A stretch of 59,234 nt of DNA from Candidatus Acetatifactor stercoripullorum (GTDB lineage Bacteria > Bacillota > Clostridia > Lachnospirales > Lachnospiraceae): NCBI GenBank assembly GCA_019114005.1, contig DXGH01000061.1:1-59234 (forward strand), given 5' to 3'. Shown here one piece after another: positions 16,114 to 24,085 of the stretch. How positions within the stretch are numbered: position 1 is the first letter of the stretch; every line of letters begins with the position of its first letter. A program made the translations under genes and the position numbers. The notes beneath the pieces were generated by a model that was given only the letters and a program-made list of their open reading frames with translations, was not told the DNA's origin and did not search any database.

Positions 16114-17028
16114 GTGGAATATGACATTCATCAGGGAGAAAAGCTGGAAAACCGCATCAGGCGGCTGGAGGCGTCCGACGAGCGCCAGTATATGATCAAT
16201 GAGAATTACGAGGTTTACGAAAAGCAAGGAGCGCCTCTTGGGGCCATTGCCTTTCACTATCACAATTTTTATGAGATTTTATATGTACTGGAGGGAGAGT
16301 ACTCCGCTATGGTGGAAAATCAGACCTATCATCTGCACAAGGGAGATTTCCTTTTGATCGACCAGAATGTGATGCACAAATATCATTATATGGAAAAAAA
16401 GCATGACAGCTCTAAACGGATTATTTTGTGGATTACAAGACAGATGCTGGAAAAGCTTGGAGAGGGGGACATGGAGCTTGCTGCCTGCTTTGAGAGAAGG
16501 GATTCCTGTGCCTACCATTTCCCGGTATATTATGAAGAGCTGCTGCGGGGTTATCTGCTGAAGCTGTCTATGACACAGATACCGGAATCCCGCCTGCCGG
16601 GGGAAAAAGCGCTGCTGGACAGGGGCTGCCTGATTTTGTTTTTTACCTATTTGAATTTATTGTGCAGGAAAAGAGAGTATTTGTTCAAACAGGAAAATCT
16701 GGTACAGCATCCCCTGGCAAAACAGGTGGGCAGCTATGTAGAAGAACATATCGGGGGGAAAATCACGGTGGAGGAGCTGGCGGAGCAGGTGCACATGAGC
16801 AAATATCATTTTCTGCGCAAATTTAAGGAGCTGACGGGAGTGACCGTCCATGCCTTTGTCACGGATAAACGTCTGATCAAGGCCTGCAGGGCGATTTCGG
16901 AGGGAATGAATATCTCCCAGGCTTATCAGGCGGCCGGCTTTTCCGATTATTCCTCCTTCTTACGCAATTTTAAAAACGCCTACGGGATTTCCCCCGGAAA
17001 ATACAAGGATTTTTATCCGGACAGTTAA
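16114..17028 (+). CDS. AraC-family transcriptional regulator, likely of the uxu genes
   Basis: 304 residues from a GTG at 16114, chosen because GGAGAG at 16101-16106 is seven bases upstream; the open frame goes back to an ATG at 16039 that lies within the promoter. The N-terminal half is a cupin-like sensor (HYHNFYEILYVLEGE, HKGDFLLID). The C-terminal 100 residues form two helix-turn-helix motifs, with the second ending in GFSDYSSFLRNFKNAYGISPGKY, the AraC signature. It is divergent from uxuA-uxuB, so regulation of hexuronate use is the simplest reading. The gene end overlaps that of the convergent LuxR-type gene by four bases. Confidence 0.88.
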   Translation: MEYDIHQGEKLENRIRRLEASDERQYMINENYEVYEKQGAPLGAIAFHYHNFYEILYVLEGEYSAMVENQTYHLHKGDFLLIDQNVMHKYHYMEKKHDSSKRIILWITRQMLEKLGEGDMELAACFERRDSCAYHFPVYYEELLRGYLLKLSMTQIPESRLPGEKALLDRGCLILFFTYLNLLCRKREYLFKQENLVQHPLAKQVGSYVEEHIGGKITVEELAEQVHMSKYHFLRKFKELTGVTVHAFVTDKRLIKACRAISEGMNISQAYQAAGFSDYSSFLRNFKNAYGISPGKYKDFYPDS

Positions 17029-17771
17029 GAGGGATTTGGCTTTTCCTGGCTGGAGGAAGCTTCCTCGATGAAGCTTGCAATGGCCTCCCGGTTGTCAAGC
17101 TGCAGCTTTTCCAAAATATGGGTCACATGCTTTTTTACGGTGAATTCCGAGATGCACAGCTCCTCAGCCAGCTCTTTGTTGGTGCCTCCCTGGCCGATCA
17201 GGCGGGCAACCTCGGCTTCCCTGTCGGTGAGGCCCTTGGAACGAAGCAGGAAATAGATTTTCTGGTCCTCCGGTCCGCGGTCCGGCTGCTCCTTTTCATC
17301 ACTGACCGTCTCCAGAGCGGTAAGGGACTGACGCAGCCGCATCTGGAGAGGACTTAAGAGAAGGGCGAAGATCAAAGCGTACAAAAGGCTTAAGCATCCC
17401 AGGGCAAGGACGGGGCCGATGGTGGAGGGCAGGTCTAGACGGTACAGCATGGAAATGACGCCTATCAAAAACAGTATGCCGCCGGACAACAGTGTGGTCT
17501 GGACGCCGTGGCGCATGGCGTCCAGGCTTTTTTGCAGCTCGGATTTTGAGTGAGGCTTGCGAAAGCCGAAACCCATCGCAAGACCCTTTAGAAAATCACC
17601 TGCAGTTTCTGTCCCCAGAAGGGATACCAGGAGCAGCATGAGCATAAAAAGAGGCGCCGGGCCTTCGATATAGCGCGGCAGAGTACCGGAAGGGTTTACG
17701 TTTGGGAGGTCTGTGTACAGCGCGGCAAAGAATAGAAGGATAAGATATCCCGCAATGGTTAAAAGCTTCAT
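17025..17771 (-). CDS. Membrane-anchored LuxR-type regulator with MotA/ExbB-like membrane region
   Basis: 248 residues from the ATG at 17771, with GAGAGGGA upstream; a TTG 21 bases earlier is less likely. About four membrane helices fill residues 1-150. The third and fourth helices (from about 98 to 147), around LDLPSTIGPVLALGC and ALLLSPLQMRL, resemble the last two helices of MotA/TolQ/ExbB proton-channel proteins (pattern IGP-A-L-T-YG-P). The C-terminal 65 residues are a LuxR/GerE helix-turn-helix (LTDREAEVARLI, TNKELAEELCISEFTVKKH). The protein thus looks like a one-component regulator held in the membrane. No receiver domain is present. Its targets are unknown; a perfect palindrome upstream is a candidate operator. 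Confidence 0.72.
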   Translation of the reverse strand: MKLLTIAGYLILLFFAALYTDLPNVNPSGTLPRYIEGPAPLFMLMLLLVSLLGTETAGDFLKGLAMGFGFRKPHSKSELQKSLDAMRHGVQTTLLSGGILFLIGVISMLYRLDLPSTIGPVLALGCLSLLYALIFALLLSPLQMRLRQSLTALETVSDEKEQPDRGPEDQKIYFLLRSKGLTDREAEVARLIGQGGTNKELAEELCISEFTVKKHVTHILEKLQLDNREAIASFIEEASSSQEKPNPS

Positions 17772-17864
17772 AAAGAGTCCCTCTCTTTCCAAGATTTTAT
17801 TTTTTGTTCTGATTTCATTTTAGCATGGGACTGACCCACATTCCATGCCACCGAAGTGCAGGAG

Positions 17865-17884
17865 GGTAGTATTTTTGTACTACC
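17865..17884. promoter_or_regulatory. Perfect 7-bp palindrome, candidate operator
   Basis: GGTAGTA (17865-17871) and TACTACC (17878-17884) flank six bases between the divergent LuxR-type and FlxA-like genes. A minus-strand extended -10 (TGCTAAAAT, 17817-17825) for the LuxR-type gene lies about 40 bases away. Confidence 0.4.
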
Positions 17885-17984
17885 GGGAAAGGGAGTATGG
17901 ACAGCTCACTTTATTTTAAATGGAAGGATGCCGAAAAATAAGTAAGAAATGGATTTCCAATTTATATCTCAAGGAGGATGGAAC

Positions 17985-18674
17985 ATGAAAATTAATGCGG
18001 CAGGCACAGTGAATGCAAATCTGCAGACAACGTATGGAATCGGGCAGGGAGCGGATTCTTACAGCAAAAATATCCAGAATCAGATCGCAGACGCACAGAA
18101 GGCCTTACAGGAGCTTTCTTCCAACGAAAATCTGACGATGGAAGAAAAAAGGCAGAAAAGGCAGGAAATTCAGCAGGAGATTGCAGACCTGAACCAGCAG
18201 CTGAGGCAGCACCAGATAGAACAAAGGAAAAAACTGCAGACGAAGGACTCCTCTGCAGAAGATCTGCTTGGCGGGGGAAGTCAGACACAGAAAAAATCTG
18301 CGGATGCCCAGGGAATATCCGACGCAAGTATGCAGGCAATTATTTCTGCAGATGCTGCTATGGGACAGGTGCAGGTGCAGTCACGGGTGAAAAGCAGCCT
18401 TGAAGGCAGAGCGGGAGTATTAAAGGCTGAAATTAAACGGGATGCAGGCGCAGGCGGGAACACAGAGGCCAAGGAGGCGGAGCTTGCAGAGATAGAGGAG
18501 AAAGCAGGCAATGTTACAACGTCCCAGATGAGCGCACTGTCTGAGATCAGCAAGAATCTGGAAGAAGCTGCCAAAGAGGATGGGAAGGCGGATAAGAAGG
18601 AGAATGCAAAAAGCCCATCGGGAGAAGCAGAGGAAAATCCGGCAGTCCATGATCATGTGGATATTAAGCTTTAA
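17985..18674 (+). CDS. FlxA-like coiled-coil protein
   Basis: 229 residues from the ATG at 17985, with an excellent ribosome site AAGGAGG upstream; an ATG at 17949 is in frame but lacks one. The N-terminal third is a helical, Gln/Glu/Lys-rich coiled coil (ADAQKALQEL, EKRQKRQEIQQEI) that resembles the FlxA-like family often seen in Lachnospiraceae. The rest is low-complexity, rich in Ala, Glu and Lys, with no signal peptide or membrane helix. The function of such proteins is not established. It is the first gene of a stretch that includes small or decayed genes (18.7-20.3 kb). The family call is from memory of the sequence pattern only. Confidence 0.55.
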   Translation: MKINAAGTVNANLQTTYGIGQGADSYSKNIQNQIADAQKALQELSSNENLTMEEKRQKRQEIQQEIADLNQQLRQHQIEQRKKLQTKDSSAEDLLGGGSQTQKKSADAQGISDASMQAIISADAAMGQVQVQSRVKSSLEGRAGVLKAEIKRDAGAGGNTEAKEAELAEIEEKAGNVTTSQMSALSEISKNLEEAAKEDGKADKKENAKSPSGEAEENPAVHDHVDIKL

Positions 18675-18732
18675 AAAAGGGAGGCGGCCATTATGCCATA
18701 ACTTTTCACAATCATCAAAATGAGGTGGTGAG

Positions 18733-18837
18733 ATGATGAAAATGGATGGGGTTGAGAATAGTTTGTCGAGTGTTCCAAAATACTTCAACAAAAGAAAGCG
18801 TATATCACTCAACAGAAAGCAGCCGTCCGGTATTTGA
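18733..18837 (+). CDS. Possible small peptide gene or remnant (34 residues)
   Basis: An ATG at 18733 with GAGGTGG upstream opens a 34-codon frame ending TGA at 18835-18837. In the +1 frame over the same bases, a stretch encoding ITQQKAAVRYLMFGHK ends at a stop near 18850 and looks more protein-like, so this may be a frameshifted remnant of a slightly longer small gene. No family recognised. Confidence 0.25.
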   Translation: MMKMDGVENSLSSVPKYFNKRKRISLNRKQPSGI

Positions 18838-18907
18838 TGTTTGGGCATAAATAGAAGTCAGATAATTAAGTGACTGGCAGAAAATGTGAAAAGTTTGGAG
18901 GGTAATC

Positions 18908-19500
18908 ATGATATCAGTAACAGATGTAAACGCAGCAAGCCAGCTATTGACCTATTCAAAGCAGGCAGAGGCGGCAAGGCACCAAAAAGCAATACAGATA
19001 TTGCTTGGAGCAGGAAATAATAAAAACAGGATAGTTTAAGCATTTCTGAAACGGCCCGGAGCTTTTCGAGAGAATCCATTGCTGCCCTGATAGATAAAAG
19101 CGCAAACGTCTCTGCAGGTGAGTTGACGTTTTATTTTGCAAACTATCATAATTCAAGAGCTATTCTGGATGAAATCAATTTTGGGGAGAATGTTTCCTGT
19201 GGGTATAATCCCGATTTTAAGGAGTATGGTGTTATTTCCTTTGACTATAATGGGAGCAGACAGGTAGTACCCAATTATGCGGTGCCGAAAATTAACACAG
19301 GCGTTTTGTCCGGCATTCGTGCTGTAAACAATTCTCTGGTTCTGAACAATAAAAGCTATTATTCATGGACAACAACAAGCGGCAGCAGATACCCGTGGAC
19401 TGTCAATAATGGGCGGATCGGCTGGGCAGCTTCAGAATCACTGCTTGCAGAGCATACCGGTCAAAAAATAGTAATGTCTATTGAAGTAAAAATAATTTAG
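18908..19500 (+). pseudogene. Hypothetical protein gene broken by a one-base frameshift
   Basis: A good ribosome site (GGAGGG at 18897-18902) precedes the ATG at 18908. The first 43 codons run to a TAA at 19037-19039, while the same coding sense continues in the -1 frame from 19022 to the TAA at 19498-19500. Adding one A to the run at 19022-19026 restores a single frame of about 197 residues, reading through GNNKKQDSLSISETARSF. The N-terminal half is helical and the C-terminal half, with many Asn, Ser and Tyr, looks like beta structure. There is no signal peptide. I do not recognise the family. It may be a true pseudogene, a phase-variable gene or a sequencing error in the homopolymer. Confidence 0.6.
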
Positions 19501-20290
19501 CGGCAAAATAGCGTTACCAAAATTCGTGCACTGCACAGAAATAAGGAGTGATATTGTAACTGAATTTAGAGGCAGAGGAGATGAGATAAGAATTTATCCG
19601 TTGTCCTTTGCAGAGTTTTATGCGGCTTTCGATGGAGATTATGATGATGCCTGGGAGGAGTATATGATATATGGTGGATTGCCGCAGGTAGCACAATTTT
19701 CCGTGGAACGCCAAAAGGCTGAGTATCTAAAAAATATTTTTACCAATGTTTATATCAAGGATGTGGTAGAGCGTAATAAAATTCAGAATGTTGATGAAAT
19801 TGGAACATTGGTTGATATTCTTGCCTCTGCCATAGGTGCTCTGACCAATCCAACTAAGATATCAAATACTTTCAAAAGTGAACGAGGTATCAATTACAGC
19901 AATAAGACCATATCGAACCATATTGATTATCTGGCAGAGGCATTTTTGATTTCTAAAGCAGGCAGATATGATATTAAGGGGAGAAAATATGTGGGAGCAA
20001 ATCTGAAATATTATTTTTCGGATGTAGGGCTTAGAAATGCCAGGCTGAATTTCAGACAGCAGGAGCCTGCTCATATTATGGAGAACATTGTTTATAATGA
20101 GCTGCTTGTGCGCGGTTACAATGTGGATGTCGGTATTGTGGATGTATTTAATTCACTCCGAAATATTCCGGATTCATTTAAGAAGATCGTTATCGTAAAT
20201 GGAACGAAAAAGCCCTGGAGAAATGATGAAGGCTTTGTAATTATGGGTATGAAGTATTTCCTGTTGAACGTAGATAGTTTGGAATTTTAA
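19501..20290 (+). pseudogene. Remnant of an AAA_14/DUF4143-type ATPase
   Basis: Residues encoded from about 19516 to 20290 match the C-terminal part of the common AAA_14 + DUF4143 ATPases: RGRGDEIRIYPLSFAEF, the YGGLPQ motif, and YFSDVGLRNARL. The N-terminal ATP-binding part, with Walker A and B, is missing entirely. There is also an internal gap: after YNVDVGIVDVF the sequence jumps to DSFKKIVIVNG, losing the roughly 50 residues that normally hold the nuclease-like VDFVA motif. An open frame of 254 codons remains but no convincing start. The family's role is unknown; this copy is very unlikely to work. It directly follows another broken gene. Confidence 0.8.
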
Positions 20291-20329
20291 TTACAAATTT
20301 CATCGCATCAAAGAAAGCAAAAGAGAATG

Positions 20330-20358
20330 ATGACTTTCAGGAGGCTGCATGCTATAAT
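20330..20358 (+). promoter_or_regulatory. Promoter of the HipA-like kinase gene
   Basis: ATGACT (20330-20335), a 17-bp spacer and a perfect extended -10 TGCTATAAT (20350-20358). The ATG of the gene is at 20406. Confidence 0.7.
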
Positions 20359-20405
20359 AATACAAGATTTTTGCGGCAGGAATGCAGGAGGAAGGTGAGA
20401 GAAGC

Positions 20406-21515
20406 ATGGAGCCGTTTCATCCAAAGTGGCAGGAATATGAAATTATGCACGGAAGCAGGAAGGTCGCTGCTGTCCGCAGAAATGGCATGTGCCATATTTA
20501 TATGGAGGAGCTGCTGCCATACAATTTATATTTGGAGCAGGCCGCCGAGGAGGATATAGACGGAAGGATACAAAATCTGGACAACTTTTATCATTGGTGC
20601 GCTTCCCGCGTTCTGACACTGGACAGAGAATATGCCAAGGAAATCTTAAATAGTATTGGCGCCACACAAGCTGCTACGGACAGAGAACGGGCCCAGATCG
20701 CCCTGTCTTATCATTGTTTATCCCTCATGGATATTTTTTGGACAAAGGAAAAGGATGAGAGGCAGAGCTTTGCCGAAATTAATTTATATGAAAACCATTT
20801 GGAATCGGCTTTTGTGGACGTTTCCCTCAGAGGCAGGCAGATGACCATACAAAACAGGCATCTGATAGCGGATGATTTGGGGACTCAGGGCTGCTATCCC
20901 AAAGCATGGGTTAGAAAGCCGGACGGCTTCTGGCTGCTGAAAGACGGGGGATTAGAACCTGTGGAGCACGAGCTTTTGGCAAGCAGGATAGCAAGATGCT
21001 TTCGGGTAAATCAAGTGGAGTATGAAGCGCTTTTTTATGATGGGCAGAAGGTGTCTGTCAGCAAAATCATCACGTCCCTGCAGCAAAGCATTGTGCCTAT
21101 GGAATACTTTGAGGTTTATGCAGCCAACCATGAAATGAGCGCCTTAGAATACATTTTACAGCTGGACGGGTATTCCTACTATATGATGAATATTATAGAT
21201 TATTTAATAGGCAATACAGACAGGCATTGGGGAAATTGGGGGCTGCTTGTGGATAATAGAACCAATCGTCCCCTTCGTCTTTACGATTTAATGGACTTTA
21301 ACAAGGCGTTTCAGGCGTATGACAGTCTGGAAGGTTCTAATTGTCTGACCACTGTATCGAAGATGACGCAAAAGGAGGCGGCAGTGGAGGCCGTTAAAGC
21401 AGTAGGGTTAAACCAGATGAAAGAAGTGGATATGACCTGGTTTGACGATGCGGCGGAAAGAGAAATGTTCCAGAGACGGCTTAAGCTGTTAAAAGCCCAG
21501 GAAAATTGCAGATAA
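20406..21515 (+). CDS. HipA-like protein kinase
   Basis: 369 residues from the ATG at 20406, preceded by AAGGTGAG; an ATG at 20382 has a weaker site. The C-terminal half shows a kinase-like active site: NTDRHWGNWGLL (catalytic loop, Asp and Asn) and YDLMDFNKAF (metal-binding Asp, like DFG). This resembles the HipA/PI-kinase-like fold. The N-terminal half (about 1-160) is not recognised and differs from the HipA N-terminal subdomain. No HipB-like helix-turn-helix gene is next to it, so a toxin-antitoxin role is not supported. It has its own strong promoter and is followed by a hairpin. The target of phosphorylation is unknown. Confidence 0.65.
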   Translation: MEPFHPKWQEYEIMHGSRKVAAVRRNGMCHIYMEELLPYNLYLEQAAEEDIDGRIQNLDNFYHWCASRVLTLDREYAKEILNSIGATQAATDRERAQIALSYHCLSLMDIFWTKEKDERQSFAEINLYENHLESAFVDVSLRGRQMTIQNRHLIADDLGTQGCYPKAWVRKPDGFWLLKDGGLEPVEHELLASRIARCFRVNQVEYEALFYDGQKVSVSKIITSLQQSIVPMEYFEVYAANHEMSALEYILQLDGYSYYMMNIIDYLIGNTDRHWGNWGLLVDNRTNRPLRLYDLMDFNKAFQAYDSLEGSNCLTTVSKMTQKEAAVEAVKAVGLNQMKEVDMTWFDDAAEREMFQRRLKLLKAQENCR

Positions 21516-21532
21516 AGAAATTTTCAGTGTAG

Positions 21533-21570
21533 GGAGCTGGCACGCGAACGATTCGTGTGCCAGCTCCTTT
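21533..21570. terminator. Hairpin terminator between convergent genes
   Basis: GGAGCTGGCAC (21533-21543) pairs perfectly with GTGCCAGCTCC (21557-21567), followed by TTT. It lies between the convergent HipA-like and peptidoglycan-binding genes and may act in both directions. Confidence 0.75.
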
Positions 21571-21583
21571 GCCATGCCGCTTC

Positions 21584-22864
21584 TTAATCTGGCTCTGCGA
21601 TGCGGGTGACTCCCACATAGATATCGGATATCTCAAACCAGGTGGCGTAATCGGTGACGCCGGTCTGGGGGAGGTTAAAAATTCCCTGGAAGGTGCGCAC
21701 AGCCTCAGCAGTGGCGGGACCGTAGATGCCGTCCGCCGCAATGGCAGGGATGGCGGGATAGTTGCGTGCAATGCGGTTAAGCTGGTTTTGCAGCTGCAGC
21801 ACCTTTTCCCCGGCGGAGCCTATGGTGAGATCATAGCCAGGCCAGGAGGAGGGCACGCCGGAGATCATTTCTGCAGTGTTAATGTACATATCGTTTCCAA
21901 AATAATACCGTATAATCTCAATGGCGGAATACCCCTCGTCCCCAAGATATTTGGAACCCCACTGGCTTAAGCCTGCGCAGGTGACCCGCTGCCCGTCGCA
22001 ATAGGAGGTGAGAATGGGCTGTCTTACGCCGGGACGGGACAGATAGTTGGCAAATATGGTATCCACAAGCACATCGATATTCTCATAGATATTTCGCCCG
22101 TATACCCATTTCTGATCATAGGCGGTGGAGGAGGTTATGGTAAAGTCATAGCCCTGGTTTCGGTACCACTCCGTGTATACCCTGTTTAGGGTAAAGGACA
22201 AAATCGCGAGAATATTGGCATAGAGGCTGCTCTCGGGCCAGGTGGAGTAAATTTCACAGGAGGCCACATTTTTGATGTAATCCTTGTAGCGGACCCAGTA
22301 GTTGGGAGCGGTGGAATCGCTTGGAACGCCGTCGTGCACGATGATATATTCGGGAATCACCACCCGGCTTAAAACAATCTCCCCGGTCTCCGCCATGGGC
22401 TTGATTTCATCCTCCGGAATTTTGGGAGGATATTCCTCAAAAAGGGTATGTGCTGGAATGACTACGATTTTTTCTTCCTCCTCTGTCATTTCTAAGGGAT
22501 TCATCCGTATGGGCTGAAGAGAAAGCTCGTCGGCCAGAATTTCCGAGCCGGTGACAAGAACGGGCTCATAGCCCTTGGCTGTGACGGAAATGTTATACTC
22601 GGAATAGGGCTGCTCGCTGGGGGAGGGCTCTAAGGACAGTGCCAGTGCAGGGGCGGGAAGCTCTACGATGGGCGTCTGGCCGGAGCTGTCCGTGGTCAGC
22701 GTCATAAGAGGGGCGTCCGGATCGCCGGTATAGGAGATTACCACTGTGGCATTTTCCACCGGAATCAAGCCTATGACAGAAACTACGCTGATTTTCAGAG
22801 CGCCTGCATATTGGGAGTCAATGGGCTGGGGCGTCTGGGCTGCATGTAAGTTAAAATCAGACAT
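21584..22864 (-). CDS. Peptidoglycan-binding protein with SpoIID-like region
   Basis: 426 residues. The C-terminal 65 residues are a PG_binding_1 domain (LQNQLNRIAR, ADGIYGPATAEAVRTFQ). Before it, LSQWGSKYLGDEGYSAIEIIRYYFG strongly resembles the end of SpoIID/LytB-type proteins, which act on the cell wall in sporulation. The N-terminus (about 20-120) reads like beta-sandwich carboxypeptidase-regulatory-like domains (TTDSSGQT, SVTAKGYEPV). There is no signal peptide, so it may act in the mother cell or spore compartment. The ATG at 22864 has only a weak GAGG site. It is a lone gene, divergent from the GntR unit. A sporulation or cortex role is inference. Confidence 0.65.
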   Translation of the reverse strand: MSDFNLHAAQTPQPIDSQYAGALKISVVSVIGLIPVENATVVISYTGDPDAPLMTLTTDSSGQTPIVELPAPALALSLEPSPSEQPYSEYNISVTAKGYEPVLVTGSEILADELSLQPIRMNPLEMTEEEEKIVVIPAHTLFEEYPPKIPEDEIKPMAETGEIVLSRVVIPEYIIVHDGVPSDSTAPNYWVRYKDYIKNVASCEIYSTWPESSLYANILAILSFTLNRVYTEWYRNQGYDFTITSSTAYDQKWVYGRNIYENIDVLVDTIFANYLSRPGVRQPILTSYCDGQRVTCAGLSQWGSKYLGDEGYSAIEIIRYYFGNDMYINTAEMISGVPSSWPGYDLTIGSAGEKVLQLQNQLNRIARNYPAIPAIAADGIYGPATAEAVRTFQGIFNLPQTGVTDYATWFEISDIYVGVTRIAEPD

Positions 22865-22931
22865 TATGAAACCTCATATGGTTGGTTATGGTATATATAT
22901 GCGTATTTTTTCAAAATAAAACTAAAAGATA

Positions 22932-22960
22932 TTGACGAAATAAGAATTATGGTGTACTAT
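22932..22960 (+). promoter_or_regulatory. Promoter of the GntR-ABC operon
   Basis: TTGACG (22932-22937), 17-bp spacer, TACTAT (22955-22960). The transcription start would be near 22967, within the palindrome described next. Confidence 0.65.
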
Positions 22961-22983
22961 TGTGTTACATAAGTAATACAGTA
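22958..22983 (+). promoter_or_regulatory. Candidate self-operator for the GntR (YtrA-type) regulator
   Basis: TATTGTGTTAC (22958-22968), four bases, GTAATACAGTA (22973-22983): an inverted repeat with 9 of 11 pairs. It overlaps the -10 box and the expected transcription start, so binding would block transcription, as is known for GntR-family repressors of ABC operons. Confidence 0.6.
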
Positions 22984-23013
22984 AAGAGATGTATCACGGA
23001 AAGGAAGATGCGT

Positions 23014-23391
23014 ATGGCATGGAGCTTGGATTCTGACAGGCCCATTTATGCTCAGCTGGTGGAGCGGATTCAGATGCAGATCGTATCGGGCGGCTACCCG
23101 CCGGGAGGAAGGCTTCCCAGTGTGCGGGAGCTGGCGGCGGAGGCGGCGGTGAATCCCAATACAATGCAGAAGGCGTTTGCGGAGCTGGAGAGGAGTGGAC
23201 TGATTGTGACACAGAGAACCAACGGCAGGACAGTTACGGAAGATGAGGAGCTGATTAAAAGCATCCGCCGTAAACTTGCAAAGGAACATATTTTGTTTTT
23301 TTTCTCTAAAATGAAGGAGCTTGGGTTTACGGAGGAAGAGGTATATCAACTGGTAAAAAAAGGCTGTGAGGGAGAAGAGAGCTATGAATGA
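23014..23391 (+). CDS. GntR-family regulator, YtrA subfamily
   Basis: About 125 residues. A winged helix-turn-helix of GntR type fills most of the protein (PIYAQLVERIQ, GGRLPSVRELAAEAAVNPNTMQKAF), followed by a short helical tail of the YtrA type instead of a ligand-binding domain. The start is either the ATG at 23014 (AAGGAAG six bases upstream) or the one at 23008. The last codons overlap the following ABC ATPase gene, the usual arrangement for YtrA regulators that control an ABC-2 transporter. It most likely represses its own operon through the palindrome at 22958-22983. Confidence 0.9.
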   Translation: MAWSLDSDRPIYAQLVERIQMQIVSGGYPPGGRLPSVRELAAEAAVNPNTMQKAFAELERSGLIVTQRTNGRTVTEDEELIKSIRRKLAKEHILFFFSKMKELGFTEEEVYQLVKKGCEGEESYE

Positions 23392-24085
23392 ACTGATAGA
23401 AGTGGTTGGACTGACCAAGGCGTACGATAAAAGAAACATAGCGGTCAATAATCTTACGCTGACGCTGCCCAAGGGAAGGATCATCGGACTGCTGGGCCCA
23501 AACGGAAGCGGCAAGACCACGCTGATCAAGATGCTTACAGGGCTGTTAAAGCCAACTCAGGGGAGTATCAAGATATGCGGAGAGTATGTGGGAACAGGGA
23601 GCAAGGCAAGGGTTGCATATCTGCCGGATCGGACATATCTTCCGGTGAGCTGGAAGATCAGCGAGGCTCTGGATTTTTTCTGTGACTTTTATGGGGACTT
23701 TTCCAGAGAGAAGGCCCTTGAAATGCTTCGGAGCCTGAACATAGATCCTTCCGTAAAGATAAGGACACTGTCTAAGGGAACCAGGGAAAAGGTACAGCTG
23801 ATTTTAGTTATGTGCAGAAATGCAGATTTGTATATCCTGGATGAGCCCATTGCGGGTGTAGACCCTGCCGCAAGAGACTATATTCTGCGAACCATCATCA
23901 ATAATTACAATCCGGAAGCTACCGTATTGATTTCCACCCACCTGATCGGCGATATTGAACAGGTTCTGGATGAGGTGGTATTTATGAAATACGGACATCT
24001 GGTGCTTTATTCTTCTGTAGATTATATCAGGGAGAAGTATGGCAAATCTGTGGACGGGTACTTCAGGGAGGTGTTCTCATGTTAG
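23384..24085 (+). CDS. ABC transporter ATP-binding protein
   Basis: 233 residues from the ATG at 23384, which overlaps the end of the GntR gene; the ribosome site is within GGGAGAAGAGAG. Walker A is GPNGSGKTT and Walker B LYILDEPIAGVD; the signature is the less common LSKGTREKVQ, typical of YtrB/BcrA-type ATPases with SKG rather than SGG. It should energise the permease encoded next. Such GntR-controlled systems often respond to cell-envelope antibiotics, but the substrate here is not known. Confidence 0.9.
   Translation: MNELIEVVGLTKAYDKRNIAVNNLTLTLPKGRIIGLLGPNGSGKTTLIKMLTGLLKPTQGSIKICGEYVGTGSKARVAYLPDRTYLPVSWKISEALDFFCDFYGDFSREKALEMLRSLNIDPSVKIRTLSKGTREKVQLILVMCRNADLYILDEPIAGVDPAARDYILRTIINNYNPEATVLISTHLIGDIEQVLDEVVFMKYGHLVLYSSVDYIREKYGKSVDGYFREVFSC

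Noticed and set aside
19016..19040. Programmed -1 frameshift at AATAAAAAC
   Set aside because: The heptamer would be T AAA AAC, so slipping leaves the P-site tRNA on TAA, a poor match; no downstream stimulatory structure seen. A lost A in the run is simpler.
20406..21515. HipBA toxin-antitoxin pair
   Set aside because: No helix-turn-helix partner gene is adjacent on either side.
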